From positions 62,001 through 126,000 of the forward strand of contig NBIV01000027.1 of NCBI GenBank assembly GCA_003194525.1: 64,000 nt of DNA, read 5' to 3'. Made by a program: the position numbers and the translations under genes. Below, piece by piece: positions 34,053-47,800 of this stretch. The notes below the pieces were generated by a model. The model saw only the letters and a program-made list of their open reading frames with translations, was not told the origin of the DNA and searched no databases. This DNA comes from Gracilariopsis chorda (lineage: Eukaryota; Rhodophyta; Florideophyceae; Gracilariales; Gracilariaceae). Each line of letters begins with the position of its first letter. Positions within the stretch are counted from its first letter, which is position 1.

Positions 34053-36063
34053 ATGGTGGAAATAATCTCGAAGTTCGGTTCGTTTCTCGGATTCCGAGTC
34101 TGGCTAAATCCAGCCATGCTGGGGGTGCCTTGTCTAGGACTTCAAACCCACCCCGGGAACCCCGTAACTCCATGTCGACCCCGTTATCGAAGTTGGTGCA
34201 TGGTGCTCACATCTCTGGCCGTGGCTGCTGCTGCACCTGAACCCCGTCTGACGGGCGATAACACCCCCCAGGAGAATTCCCTGGAATCTCAGGTTCACGC
34301 TTTGTGGAACGCCCACGACATCCTTGTGGGGGAATTACAAACCTTCCATGAGGTGGTGATGGACACCTATGCAAAGGTGGTAGCAGCGGATCTCTGTATG
34401 TTACAGTCTGATGTCAATTCTATGCTAGAGAGTTTATGACAACCTGCCACCTTCATAAAAGGAGATGACTCTCGATTCAATCGAGTTTGTGCCCATCTGG
34501 AAGCGTTACAGCATTTTATCCTCATGGGTAAACCGTCCCCAGATGATCTGGCACCAGCTGCGTCACACCACGACCAGCCTGCTGGAAGAAAGAAGCGTCT
34601 CTATAAGCGGAAACACAAACGAGAGCACTCGGATTCTGATTCTACGACATCATCGGATTCATCCCAAAAGCGGTCAGATGGTTCTAATTACTGGGACTCC
34701 CATTCAGAGGACGAGAAAAGAGGCCGTTCTTCCTGCTCTAAGTGTTAATCGGCCACCCACGCTGTGATTCGGACCCGCAGCAATGAGAGAAGAAACCTGG
34801 TCTCAGGGAATTAAAACCGACGAACCCGTTGTATCGGAAACTATTGTCATACCGGTACTACCAGCTCGAAGATTCCTCTTTAGGATGCACACCCCGTGGC
34901 ACTTGGAAGGTGAAAGAGTGCGTAAAACATATGCAACTCTCAATTCGTAACCAGTATTTTACTGGAGAAGACCCAATTACGGTGTTGGACTTTCTTTCCG
35001 CTTTGTAGTGGAAGCGGATATCCTCGGAATGCATGAGGGACAAGCCTATTTGGCATTACCGTATTTCGTACGGGAAGTGGCAGAGGACCAGTACAATTCT
35101 GTCAGAGGATCATCTCGTACCTCAGAGGGAGGGGTAATCTGCTAGCCGGAGGCTGTGCAATATTTATTGCGCTCCTATGCCACCAATAACGTCATTCAAA
35201 GCGCAATCCTTGCTTTGCGAGATACTCGTCAGCGCTCAGGCGAGACTGAAACAGATTAATCGTTGTGCCTTAACAAAGCCTTCCACCGTTGTGGGAATGT
35301 ATACCCCGCAGGGGAACGTTGTACCATGTTCATCGATGGGCTTGACCAGGCAATCCGGAGTCTTGCCACTCGTTTCCGCGAGAACAAGCGGAGAACCACT
35401 TACCTCGAGCTTTTTCAGCACGATCGAGTAGAAGGGGAAGCACTTCGCCCAAGAACTTCAAATCTTTGGTGTAAGCCCGCCAAAGCGTTGGTGCTGGAGA
35501 GTGACTCCTCATCGGCTTCGATTTTAGCAGATAGAACCCCCGAACAGGGATACGACAGCATGCATTTACCACAGGGAGAAGATGTGTCTATACCAACCAC
35601 GGACCTACCGTCAACGAAGGAGGACACGTTCGAAACGTCGCACGAAAATCTCGTACGGTACGTGGGGAGCAATCGCGTTCAGCCGCCACAAGTCCCGTTT
35701 ATGAACGGTCAATCCCGTTATCAATGGCCTGGATGGAATGACACTAGCGCTGCAGTACGATTCCCCGATACTCCGGATATTAACCGGAGCGTGGCCATGT
35801 TCGCTCTGACTTGCCACCTTTGCTACACCCATGGCCATACATCCTCTCAGTCTCTTTGCTCACTGAAGGATACGGCCAAGGTGGTGGCAAACTACGAGGC
35901 CCTCACTCCAGAGGAGAGACATTTCGTTCCGACGGCTTCCTGCATCCGTGCTAAAACGGACTTCTCCCGTGCCCTGACACATACCTCGCGTGCGTCGCTA
36001 GCTTCAAGTAACCCGAATCAGGAAGTCGCGCACGTCCGACGCAACCACCGCTTATGCGGATAA
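34053..36063 (+). pseudogene. Element A gag region
   Basis: Protein-like plus-strand sequence: a predicted helical N-terminal part, a Lys/Arg then Asp/Ser patch (KRKHKREHSDSDSTTSSD) and a later part with a Cys/His stretch (CHLCYTHGHTSSQSLC) in the place of a gag zinc knuckle. Layout agrees with the gag of element B. Fossil. Confidence 0.6.
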
Positions 36064-36746
36064 AAACCCCTGCACGCAGAAAGAAGCTCTCGTGGCGACG
36101 ATCCTGGACTACCGCCTACGGTGGGAACCTCCCAGTAAAACTAACTGATGGAGTCTCTCGTTTGGGAGAGGGGTCCTCAGAGATGAGACTGTTGACGCCC
36201 GAGGCGTCGCCGCCTCGCTCCCCGTTGAAAATACTTTCAAGAAAGGACACCGCAGACGCGGACTCTGCTCACCTTTCTGTGCTGCCTTGCCCGTGGATAC
36301 GGAGTAAAAACCCCTGGATCCCGGATAGGGTCTTGGTCATGGGCAAGCGCAACTACAAGGTTTATGCCGACCTTGGCCTTGACACCCATTTTATGGTGAG
36401 ATTTCTAACAGTCCTGGACACAGGTGCAGGCCCCAACCTTATCGTGCAATCATTGCTACCCACACTGGTGCGGTCTCCTATCCGTTTCGAAACTGTTCCC
36501 GACGTCGCAGATGTGAAAAACAATCCGTTAACAACGGTGAGTACCGTCGACGTAGTCGTGCGGTTGAGCACCTCCGTGGTGAAGCCCGACTTTATTGTTT
36601 GTCGGTCATTGGCCACTCCAGTCATACTGGGATGTGATTACTGCGACAGATTTGTCGACGCAATCAGGCCCCGCCTTAGGCATGTGGAACTCGACGATGA
36701 ATCGTCAGTCCCGATCTTCCGTCGCCCGCTGAAGCGTGCTTCCTAG
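36054..36746 (+). pseudogene. Element A aspartic protease region
   Basis: Retropepsin-like: a hydrophobic strand, the LDTGAGPNLI active-site motif near 36.42 kb, and VILGCDYCDRFVDAI, resembling the flap and ILGxDFL segment of Gypsy proteases. Fossil part. Confidence 0.7.
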
Positions 36747-37399
36747 AAGCAAGTCCCATTACCTGCTGCTCTGGAACCACTGCCCGCGTCTTGAAAGTCG
36801 ATCAAACGTCTAGTCGCAGCCTCAGTTTCTATACTGCCTGAGTCCCAAGTCTAGGTGCAAGTTAATTGCTGTCAACAAGGTCTTCAGGTTATTCAACCTC
36901 TGTCCTCTTTATAAGAGAAATACCAGCTCGCGCTGGCGAGCGGAATTGTTCAGGTTACCCCGGATGTTCCTTTCCGGATACTAGTTGCCAATATTGCCCG
37001 ACGCCCCCAGCCCAGTATCTGGTAGAGAACCAAGTAATTGAAAGCGTCACTCCATCCCCCCTTGGGATGCTCCCGACGAAGATGACGACCGCCGACGTTC
37101 TCGGAATCACCTCCTCTTCCGAGGAAGCCACCCCCACCACCAACGAAGTATCCTCAAAGGAGCGGGGTAACCGTTGTTTTAACTTAGAACACCCCGAATA
37201 TCTTAGAACTGCCACACACGTATTGCAGGACAGTGTCACAGCGCGTTCTGACCGATTGGACTCCATAAAGGCACTCAAAGATATAGACCTCGGCCATGTA
37301 CCGTCACACCGCGACAAACTCCGTGCAATGCTACCGTAATTTACCACGATGTGGGATGGCTCGCTTGGCGAGATTAGTGCTCCGGAACACCGGATAGAT

Positions 37400-40100
37400 T
37401 TGTTACCGTGTGCAATTCCAATGGTACTAACCCACCCCCTTACAGGGTAGGACCGAAAGCTCGAGAAGAGGAGCAGTCCCAAGTGAACAAAATGCTCCAC
37501 GCAGGTGTGATAGAGCCAGCTCAATCACTCTGGGCATCCCTAGTTGTACTGGCTTTAGAGGCCTACGGAACCTCAAAGTTCTGTGTCGACTATCGCTGGC
37601 TCAATGTCGTGAACGTTAGAGACGCATATCCTATCCCTCGTATGGACGAGTGCATCGACTTCCTTGGAGAGGCTACCGTGTTCACGGCTTTGGATGCCAA
37701 TTGGGGTTATTGGCAGGTCCCTGTTAGAAGGGGGATCGCGATAAGACCACGTTCACCTGCCACGCAGGATCGTACCGCTTCAAGTGGATACCGTTCTGTT
37801 TGACCAACGCTCCCGCTACCTTTCACGGTGCGGTAGATATTCTAATGTACCGCTTCAATTGGCGGAGCTGCGTGGTGTACCTGCATGATGTTATCATTTT
37901 TTCCACTAATCCGGACCACCACCTCACCCATGTCAGGGACGTTCTCACCGTGCTCCAAGATGCGGGAATTACCCTCAAGTTGAGGAAAAGCGGGTTTTTC
38001 ACCGACAAAGTCAAGTATCTGGGACATATCATCCGTCCGGGACGGTTAATGATCGAAAAGGCTCAAATCAAGTCCCTCGTTGAGGGTAAGGAACCCCGAA
38101 CTCAAAAGGAACATCGCTCCTTCTTCGGGATGGTCGACGTCTACCGACGGTTTATTCCGAACTTTTCGGATATCGCCGCACATTTGAACGCGTTGTTATG
38201 CAAAAGAAAATCCCCCACAATTGAGACAATTCACGCCCGAGCAATCGCAAGCGTTTGAATCCTTAAAGAACTGTCACATCAGCACCTATCTTATCTTTAC
38301 CCAAAATGGGACTCCCGTACTCCCTGGACCCGGAATCCAGCGACTATCAAGTTGGTTGTGCTCTTTTCCAAACTACCCCAGAGGGGGACCGAAGGCCAAT
38401 TTTTTATTGGTCACGCTCGCTCAATGTCCACCAGCGGAACTACTCTGTGTCGGAGAAAGAGTTTCTCGCCGTTGTGTGGGCGCTTTCCACTCCATGCCCC
38501 TATCTTATGGGAGTGCATTTTACCGTACACACGGATCATTCCTCGCTGAGGTCGTTAATAAACATATCCGATCTCTCGAGTCGCTTCATGGGCTAGAAAC
38601 TCCGCCTTGCGGAATATGACTTCCAAGTCATATATAAAAAGGGTGCGCTCAACAACCAGGCCGACGCTTTGTCGCGTCTACCCACAAATTGAGAAGCACT
38701 CCCAACGAAGGATGACGACATTCCATGCTTCGAGGCTGAAGAACCGGATGACCGGAAGTGGAAGTTCGAGGAATGGCCAGAAGAATGGGATGGAGATTCT
38801 GACTTTGACAAATTACTCGCATCCCGCAAGACCCCTGAGAACCACTTCCCGGGAATTTTTGTACCGGTTTCACCGGAGAAATTTATCCGGGAACAATTCG
38901 GTGACCCCTTCTGTATGAGGATTCGTGCCCGTTTAAACGGTGGTGAAGACCTCCCTTTCGAGGTGAACGATAAAGGCTACCTCGTTCGAATGGTTGGAGC
39001 TCGCCCACAGATTGTGGTACCTCATTCCCTGCAGTCGCGGGTGTTACATCTCTCGCACTATGCGAAGCTCGGTGGCCACGTAGGTGGGAGGAAGCTCTAC
39101 CTCACCCTGCGAAGGGCTTTTTACTAGCCCGCCATGGCGGTTGATTGCTAGTCAACTGTGTGGTTGTGTACCGAATGCTCGAAGAATCGGGTGAAGCTCC
39201 GCAGGGACGCGAAGAAAATGAAGTTATTCCCTGCCATAGCGCAACTTGAGTTTATCGCAATCGATATCGTCGGACCTCTCCTCACTACAAAGAGAGGCAA
39301 CAAGTTCTTACTTGTGATCACCGATCGCTTTTCAAAGCTTGTTCGGACTATCCCCCTTCGGAGGATTACCACGTTCGTGGCGGCCCAGGCTCTGGTAACG
39401 CACTGGGTATTTGTCTACGGTCCTCTTGTTGAGGTGCTCTCCGATACTGAACGGCAGTTCGCCTCCAAGGTCTTCCAGAATGTTTTTCGCATTCTGGACG
39501 TGAAGAACTTCTTCTCGACTACCTACCATCCCCAGTGTAATGGGAAAGTCGAACGGTTCAACCGGACCTTGTTGGCCTCTCTCCGTTCCTGCGTTGCTGA
39601 CCACCCCAAAACTTGGGACTTGTATGCAGATGCTTTAACATTTGCATACAATACACAAGTTCACCGGACTATCGGAGTGTCACCGTTCGAATTGGTTCTA
39701 TCTCGTTCACCCCGCCTGTGGCGTTATAATCCCAAGCCACCTTGGACAATTTCCCATCTGTGGGTCGCTGCCGCCAGGCATGGAAGCAATGGAATACTTA
39801 ACTGGTCCCCGCAGCGCGGAAGTCTATGGAACGCGCACAAGCCGCATACAAGCGGGATTTTGACGCTCGTCTATGAGATAGTGCTCCCCGCATATGAGCT
39901 AATACCTACCTCTTTATACATAAAGAATATTATAACCCGGAACGGGAGAATTTTCAAAAGCTTTCGCCTGTGGCGGATGGACCGTTTAAAGTGGTATCCG
40001 TTAACTCTGGCACTGTCGCAGTGGAAATGGGCAAGGCATACGAGCAAATTTCCCGCGATCGTGTTGTACCTGCACTTCCTCCCTCGTCTTAAGTCATCCT
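37400..40100 (+). pseudogene. Element A RT, RNase H and integrase region
   Basis: The RT has KFCVDYRWLN, TALDANWGYWQVP and VYLHDVIIFS in order. RNase H has YQVGCALFQT and FYWSRSL. Integrase has a histidine/cysteine N-terminal region, the IDIVGP catalytic-core strand and a YHPQCNGKVERFNR segment. The PR-RT-RH-INT order defines Ty3/Gypsy. Fossil, broken in several places. Confidence 0.8.
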
Positions 40101-41499
40101 GAAAACAAGTAAACCCGTTTCTATGGACTCAGTAACGCTGGAAACCCCCAGACTAAGTAGACCGACTACTCTACCACACCATACTCGGGGCCTCTCAGAT
40201 ATATCCACTTTGTCGGAACCGCCGGCTCGGCCGGATCGTTTAGGTCCAAATGGACCTTTCTTTACTCCTAAAACTACCGTCCCTTCGGAGCGCGTTTACA
40301 CCCGCCATGCGGAATATCCTACTGCTACCCCCCTTGCTCCGTCTAAGGAGGGGAAGGGGACCTATCACTACGATGGAAATTTATTACCGTCACAACGGGA
40401 TTTGAGCCGTGAGACACAGAACGGTAATACTGAACCTCACCGTGGAACACGGAAGGTCGATGGAGCCTCGCAATCCCCCACACAGGGTTCTGGATCGACG
40501 CAGTTACACCGTGTGATACAGGAGAGTAGACCGACATCACAGCCTGTACCCCTGAACCAGGGCAATTCCCTGAATCAGGATAGCGATATCGTTTTGCTGA
40601 CCCCTCACCAGGGTGTAGTGGCAGAACCATCCTCGACGGAATTCCCAGCCAAAACGGATTCCTCAGCACCATCCACACCCCTGGTAGCGGGCAACGCAAG
40701 CCTTAGAAAACCAGCAACTCTAGAAAGTGAAAAGAGCCTCTTGAGGGAGGAAAGCAGGAATGCACCTCTTGCAACTCATGTACCTGGCTCTACAGCCCCG
40801 GAATTGAGAACCATTCATAACCGGAATATTGTCCAAAGTTTGGAGATCGAAGTGCCGACGTCTCCGCGCAATCGAAGTAATATACCGAGCGTCTCGTAAA
40901 AATCTGGCATTTTCGCCAGGGTTACTGATCGTCCCGGATGATGCACCTCTTGAGGAAGAAATTACACATCAATTAGAGGCAAAGTCCCCGAACAGGGTGT
41001 CCACGGCACAAGCTGTCCACGCCCCGTCAGGAAGTTTTGGGTAACACACCAGAGCACCGGAAGTAAGCGCCGAATAGCGGGTGCGGACACAGCAGTGCAC
41101 AGCTCTGCATGACAGTATAAGGCCAAAACCAAGGGAGGCGGAACGCAAGAAGGCGGTTCAGGACCACGTGACGTGGGAGTCACGTAAACGCACGGAGATT
41201 GTGCGCCCCGCACCAACCACCGCGCGATGCGGAAAGACCCCCCAGGAAATGACCTCCACAACTCCGCCAAAGCGGCAGAATGCCCGCAAGCTCGCGGTTA
41301 GAACGGAGTACTGTCAAAATGGGACGGAAGACCCCGGCAAACTAGCGGTACGACCCAATTACCGCGGTACGCGCCAACTCTTCCACGAAGACACCCTCCT
41401 GAGGGATATTATTCCGCACTCTGTGCCGCATCCTCCGAGCGAAGCCAGCACGTTGCATCCTGACGCACCCCAGAGGGAAAATATCCCGTCCAACGAGCA

Positions 41500-41760
41500 A
41501 CCGCTGACATGTGAGGTCACCATAACACGGCAAGGCCAGCAAGCATACAAACAAAAGTTTGTGATTCACCGAATCGCCGGGCACACCTGGAATCAGGAAG
41601 GTACTCTAAGAGACTGCGTCCACTGGTACGGATATGACCCAAGCTGGGACACGATGGAACCCATCGTACACCTCTCTCGCTCGACGGTGCTCCAATATCA
41701 CTGCAGCGCAAGTACCGCAAATCGAGCTACGCTGTGCAACGCACAAGTCGGAAAAAATCC
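41500..41760 (+). pseudogene. Element A chromodomain
   Basis: The pattern HWYGYDPSWDTMEPIVHL corresponds to WKGYDPxxxTWEPxxxL of chromodomains. It is preceded by a strand-rich stretch (IHRIAGHTW). It ends the sense coding region about 60 bp from the end of the convergent antisense frame. Confidence 0.65.
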
Positions 41761-41909
41761 GGCAAAGTCGTGGAAGGTAGGAAAGAGGAGTACAACTCCT
41801 TCTTTATGGACTCCGTCAAGGACAAGAGTGAAAGAGAAAACGCCGTTCTAAACGGGAAAGTTTACTCAGGAGCCTCGAGCTCCTTTGTGATGCTAGGCTA
41901 AATTACGGG

Positions 41910-43832
41910 CTAAACCAGGGAAAGAGACCAGGATACTGGATTAAAGCTTCGACACTCCTCATCGTCCGGGGCGTGACCACCCACAGTGAGGTAAGCCGAG
42001 GCATCTGCTATCGCAGTGACGTCACCTGAAACCTCGGCAGCGCTTAAAACCGTTACGCGGAGGAAGCGGCCAGTGACATCGCTTTCATTGAGTGTACCCC
42101 CGCTGGGGAGTGAAGGCCCGGTGCTCGCCATCGGAGGACCGGGAACTGGAGGCACCCCCTCAGGGGTTTCGTCTACGACCATGTCTGCAACATCTACTTC
42201 CATATACCCTGGCTCTTCGGGTTCGGTATCGACCGTGAGGTCATTCCCGCTATACACGTGGTAGTAATCGTCCGAATCGACGTACCCAATCGGCTGGTCG
42301 TCCGAGACGTGTCGCGGTGCGTCGTGGAGTTCCCTTGCCTCCTCGGAAAAAATATATCTGAACTCTCAGGGATCGAAGTAGATGAAATCCCCTGCGAGGG
42401 CGGTGTTTGTACCAAGACCTGGACCACCGATACCGCCACAACTGCCGTCAAGCCGACCGCTCTGTTCCAGCAGGACCTCGCTCCAGTCAATACTGTTGAT
42501 CAAACCAAGTAGTTGGAGTACGTTGTAATTGTTGGCAACACCCCCAAGGGGGACACTGAGGTCCAGGTTGCGAATAGCGGCCCGTACACGTGGTTGGATG
42601 AGCCCAAGTCGATACTTGTCATAAACCTCAGCGAGGATATACGCCGCACTGCAGGCAGCCCAGTCGGTTACAACTAACGACCAAACGCCTGACCGGGGAT
42701 CCTGAATCAAAAAGGAACCGAGGTACGTGAGTGCTGGCGGAAGCTCAACGTAGCAACCCCAGCAGGCCTCATGAAACCACCACCAATAGGGGAGTGTGAC
42801 GTACCGATCCTGTCGGTGAGGCGAAGCAACCCGCTCATTCTCCACGTTTTGGTACGGGACAAAATACCCGAATCGGGATCGCCAGCGCCGTTCATAACGG
42901 ATGACGTTTTGGAGAAAGTTGGGCCGAGAATGCTGGGAAAGGTACCGGAATTTAGCCCGAAGTATCGGTCATTCCCAGCACAGGGCTTCTTGCCGCGCAG
43001 TGGGAACATTCCTCCAAGCGAAGGTTTCAAGGCTGGGCAGGCGTTCACCGTAACCGATCTCACCGCGCGTGCAGAATAAGGTTATGTCGAAGCCAAAGCC
43101 GGTAGGCACCGGGAATTCGTGAGGCGCCCGGCTCTGCCGTTTATATGCGATCCGCACCAGCGTCGTATGAGCCGCATTCGCGCATTCTCCATAGTTATTT
43201 CGGATATGGTGCACCGGGATGGCCACTCGATGCCGCCAGTCTCACGAAGACGTGATAAGGCTGGGTAGATCCCCGGGCAGGGTACTGGAACCATCCACGT
43301 AGGTCGTCACCAAATCCTCGTCGAGGGCAGCGATGGAATGGAGCCACGGCGCAAGTGGTAGCCGAGAGACGTGACTCCTATTCATTGGATCTGACACTGC
43401 GAGGGCATTACAAGAAGGCCAAATCGCCGCCGGGATCAGTCCAGAAGGAGCCACCGCTGGTGGAAGCTGGAACCAATGTTAGGACGCTCCGCCAATGTTG
43501 GCCGGCTGTGCCAGAGTTCGCCTTCCTTGTACCAAGGGTACCGACCGGAAACCGGTTGTGAAAATCCCGACTGGAGTCGTTCTTGGAGTCTGGTTGTTGT
43601 TTTTGTTCATAATCCCCTTCGAAAGGGTGTGATCTGACTGAATTGAGTAAGAAAGAGAAGACCTTGCACTTGTAGAAGGCTGATTCGCTGCTTTCGCAGG
43701 AGATTGTTTTTCTGAGTCAGAGGTTTGACCCATTGACCCGGAGAGGTTTGGAATGTTATCACCCATTTTCCGCTGTGATTCGCCCGCGTTCGCGGTTGCT
43801 TTCTTGAATAAGAAGGGGGATGTAAAGTGCAA
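41910..43832 (-). pseudogene. Antisense frame (aORF) of element A, unknown protein
   Basis: About 1.9 kb of minus-strand, protein-like but broken sequence beginning at the edge of the 3' LTR and running towards the chromodomain. In order: a Ser/Gln/Asn-rich start, DEDLVTTYV, a stretch with NNYGECANAAHTTLVRIAY, a Trp-rich part (YWWWFHEACWGCYVELPP), LDLSVPLGGVANNYNVLQLL, and an acidic end with TEPEEPGYMEVD. The matching segments occur in the antisense frame of element B in the same order. No known domain is recognised. It could be an accessory gene acquired by this chromovirus lineage, or an ancient inverted capture; coding origin is the better explanation because protein-level similarity survives while the flanking LTRs are unrelated. 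Confidence 0.6.
43811..43820 (+). other. Element A polypurine tract
   Basis: AGAAGGGGGA directly abuts the 3' LTR start, the usual plus-strand priming site of an LTR element. Confidence 0.6.
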
Positions 43833-44515
43833 TGCTCTCAGCGAGGGATGTTTGGTACTCGGTTGATTTCACGAATGTATCGGTAATGTATTCATTGCAT
43901 GAACTACGACAATAATAGTGGATTTGGTACGTAGGACACGGGGGAATTATTTGGCGGCTGGCCACAGTATTGCCCATGAACCACCAAAGTGGAGTAGTTT
44001 AGTTAGTTTTATTTATTGTTTTCACACCCATTTCTGGGATTTTTAGTACTTAGTGTGCCGGCGAGTTGCCGTTGCACGAATAAAACTTCCCCAAAAAGGG
44101 ACCTTAACCTCGGGATTTGGCTTTAAACCTCACCGCCTTCGTGTGTTTTCTACTCTTCGTTGGAGGGAAGCATCTGAGAATACCGAAAGTCTAACCCACT
44201 TGCTTACCTAAAGAAACCGAGTATTCGGATTTGTATTCCAACTTTCTTGGTGTTTGCCTTATGTAAGGTTTATTTACCGGCACTGCCGTTTGTTTGCGTC
44301 ATGACACTGGTGATTCAGCTCTCCTTTTTGTTTTTCATTTACAAGGTGTCTTTCCCGTTACCCACAGCTGGTGTTCGCGCGTGCCATTAACGTGGAAACC
44401 TCACTTCTCTAGAAGACGACCACCTCCGCACGCTGCTTTTGTGGATTTCTGATTCTTGTCTCGACCTCCCTGCGCAAGCTGCGACGGGTGGCCTTGGCCT
44501 TACAAACTGACATAG
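43821..44515 (+). repeat. Element A 3' LTR, first part
   Basis: Aligns with the first 695 bp of the 5' LTR. It is cut by element C after CATAG (44,511-44,515) and resumes at 50,012. Confidence 0.85.
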
Positions 44516-44835
44516 TGTGGTACCGTCACTGTACGTGCGGTACCATCGGCGTAGATATTTTCTACGCCGCCGCCCAACAGTGGACAACCTCTCGAGAGAG
44601 AGGCCGTTGGCGTTTAATCTCCGCCACGCGCCAGCCTGCTTCAGGCTTTAGTTTTATACCTCGACCGCTGGCCCCTCGATGCCTCCCGTCCCCCGGGGCA
44701 TCGAACTCACCCGATCACCCACAACAGGCCAACTCACCGAGCCTTTCGTAAATTTCACACAACCACCGCCGTTTTCCTTTCGTCTCGCTGGGCCAAAAGT
44801 CCAAACGCGCACCCGTCCAACCCCGGGCGACCACA
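44516..44835 (+). repeat. Element C 5' LTR
   Basis: 320 bp, starts TGTGGTACC and ends CA. It aligns without gaps to 49,687-50,006. Confidence 0.9.
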
Positions 44836-47800
44836 GTGATCACTACTCCCCACCCCAGCGGTTGAAACAAACAAGACCTGTAAGGAAATTCAAAACCGTC
44901 GGAGGCTTCAAAGTTCACAATGGAAGATACGTCGTCAACCTCCACATCGATGCGCACAAGCTGAGGCATCACCGGAAGGACCAAAGTGGACAAAGTCAGC
45001 ATGGCTACACCGCAGCCCTTCCTCGCCCGTCTCGAAGCTGAGTCTATCCACATATTCTTGCGCGCATATGATGCGTACTGCCGCGAGCTCAAGTCGCGTG
45101 CAGCACAGCTGGTTCAAGAAGCCTCCATGAGTCTTGAGCCTATCTGCCCCATGGGTCTCGTCTACTGTCGCCGAGCAACTTGAGTTCGCCGTGGACCTAG
45201 GGATGGTCGACGACTGCATGGACGTCAAAGAGCTTTCGGACATCAAGCTAGGCACCTTCCTCGACAAGGAGGCCGTCGACTCGGCAACTGTCGTGACCGA
45301 GTCGGACCTAAGCGCCATGGTTCTCAAACATGTGCGCATGGACATGAGTTTCAAGTCCGCTACCGGTCGAATGAAGTTGCTCTTCATCGACTGCAAGTCG
45401 CTACTGCGTCAACACGGAATGGCGTGGGTTGCCGAAAAGAACCAAAAGGCAGCCGTGCGTCATGTCCTGTCGGTCGTCAAGCCGGCAAAAGTCAAGAACA
45501 GACTTGAGCAAGACATCTCGTTCTCCAAGAGGCATCTGAAAGAGAACTTAAGGGCTTTTCTCAAGCATGCCCTGGACCTGTCAGAGGCCTTCTAGAAACT
45601 CGACAACGGGAATCCCCGTGGCCTTCTGTCCGAATCGGGCGGCGGCAGCACAAACAACGGCTCAAAGACAAAGCCGGAGAACAAGCGCGCATCAAAGACC
45701 TCAAAGGACCGTGGCAAAAAGAGGCCCCCGCCATCGCCATGTCCGATGAAGGCCTGTGAGGGCAAGAACCGAATGCATTGGGTTGATGACTGCGAGCATG
45801 CATCCGCACAAGAGAAGAAAGACTTCAAAGACAAACTGGCCGCAGCTAGGGCACACGATGGTTCGGCACGGTCAACAAGAAGTCAAGTCTCCTCGGGCGG
45901 TAACGCAGCCTCATCCGCATCCAAGAGCATCGGTCGCCTTCGCCAAGACAAGGCAGAGACCAACATGGGCGACGAGTCACCGTCGTGCATCATGACCGTA
46001 TCGGACACCAAGGTCAGCCTCAACGTAACCGGCCGTTGCGACGACGGCAGCGACGAGAACATTGCGTCGACAACCTTGGCCGAACGGGCGGTCCTCAAAG
46101 GCATTGGGAAGATCGAGGTCATCGACAATGTCAGCCTCGAAGTCGCCTTGACCAAGAAGGACGAGAAACCGAGACTGTACACGCTCTCACGAGCGTGGTG
46201 CGTGCCCGCAACGGTCCTGCACCTCAACCCTGGTCACCTCGCGCTCAATAATATACGCTTTCTTGTCGCAGACGACGCAGTAGCCTGTGAGGACTTGCTG
46301 ATAGGCCGTTCGGTCTTGCTCCACCTCCGTGTGGACACACGCACCCTGCTCGAGGTCCGCGTGGCGAAACTCGACGCGACTGACTGCAGCCCCAAATCTC
46401 TCCCAGCGTCAAGGGTGGAAGCGTCAGCCGCATTATGGTTGCACGACTCAACGGAGTCAGCAACGACCAAGAGGACAGCCCACCCGCGGTCAACCCAGAC
46501 CGCCCGAGGGTTAACTACTTCCGCGCACGCGCGGAGGAAGATCCGTTACTGGACCCATCCCTGCTGGATCCCATCGACTCGGATCAGCATGAGGACATCA
46601 AGGCCGCCATGGACGACTTAAAAAAAGCCGCCTTCGAAAATGGCGTTGCGAAGGACAAGCGTCCGCGCCTTGCCAAATTGTTGGCAGGCCATTTGGACAT
46701 CTTCCGCATTTTATTCTCATCGGGAGCGCCCGCGCGCCTCCCGCCGATCCAGATTGAGCTCACCCCCGACGCCAAGCCCGTTAAGGTCCGTTTTTGGAAG
46801 TACTCCAAGGAGCAACGAGACTTCCTAGCCACGTTCGTCAAGGATCTCGTCCTCACGGTTTTGTGTATCCGAACCCAACATCCAAGTGGGCTTGCGCACC
46901 CCTTCTCGTGCTCAAACTGGGCGCACAGTTCAGGTTCAGGGCCGATATTCGGCCGGTGAATTTATACACCATCAAGCACCACTACCCGATACCGAACCTC
47001 GAACACGAGCTGACCAAAGTGGTCCGGTTGAAGTACTTCGCAAACTTCGACTTCTCACACAGCTACTGGCAGCTGGAAACGGCCAAAGAGTCTCAAGAGA
47101 GTCAGTCGTTCATAACGCCGGATGGGATCTTCACTCCGACGCGTGTCCTACACGGAACGACGAACGACGTCACCCACCTGCAGTAATCAATCGCCGGCAT
47201 CATCACCGAGGACTTGGAGCCATACAGTACAATTTGGCTCGGGGACATACTCCTGCATACGCCGACAGTTGACGAACTTCTCAAGTCTATCGAGTCGTTC
47301 TTCGCCCTCTGCGTGGAGTACAACCTCAAACTGCACCCCGGCAAGTGCACGCTCTTCGCCACGGAAATCCGTTGATGCGGTGGCCTTGTGTCCTCTGAGG
47401 GTATTCGATACGATCCGTGACGACTGGAAGGCTTGCTTACGATGGAGCCACCGACCTCCGGGGCCCAACTTCAACAGTTCGTCTTTGCCCTGCAGTGGGT
47501 CAAGCAGGGCATTCCGAACTTCACTGACCTCGTGGCCCCGCTGCACGAGTTCACGAAACGTGTCTACCACCATGTGGACAAGAGCACCAAGCGCGCAGTC
47601 AGCCGATTCAGTCTCTTCAATCTGGGATGGGGTCAGACCGAACTGGACGCCTTCGAAGCCTGTGAGCACGCCCTTGCCCATCAGGTCACACTCGCACATC
47701 GCGATGTCAACCAACGCTTGTGCGTGTATACCAATGCGTGCGACACGGCCTTGTCCGGGATTATTACAAAAGTCCCACTCATCGATGTCCACAAGGCCCA

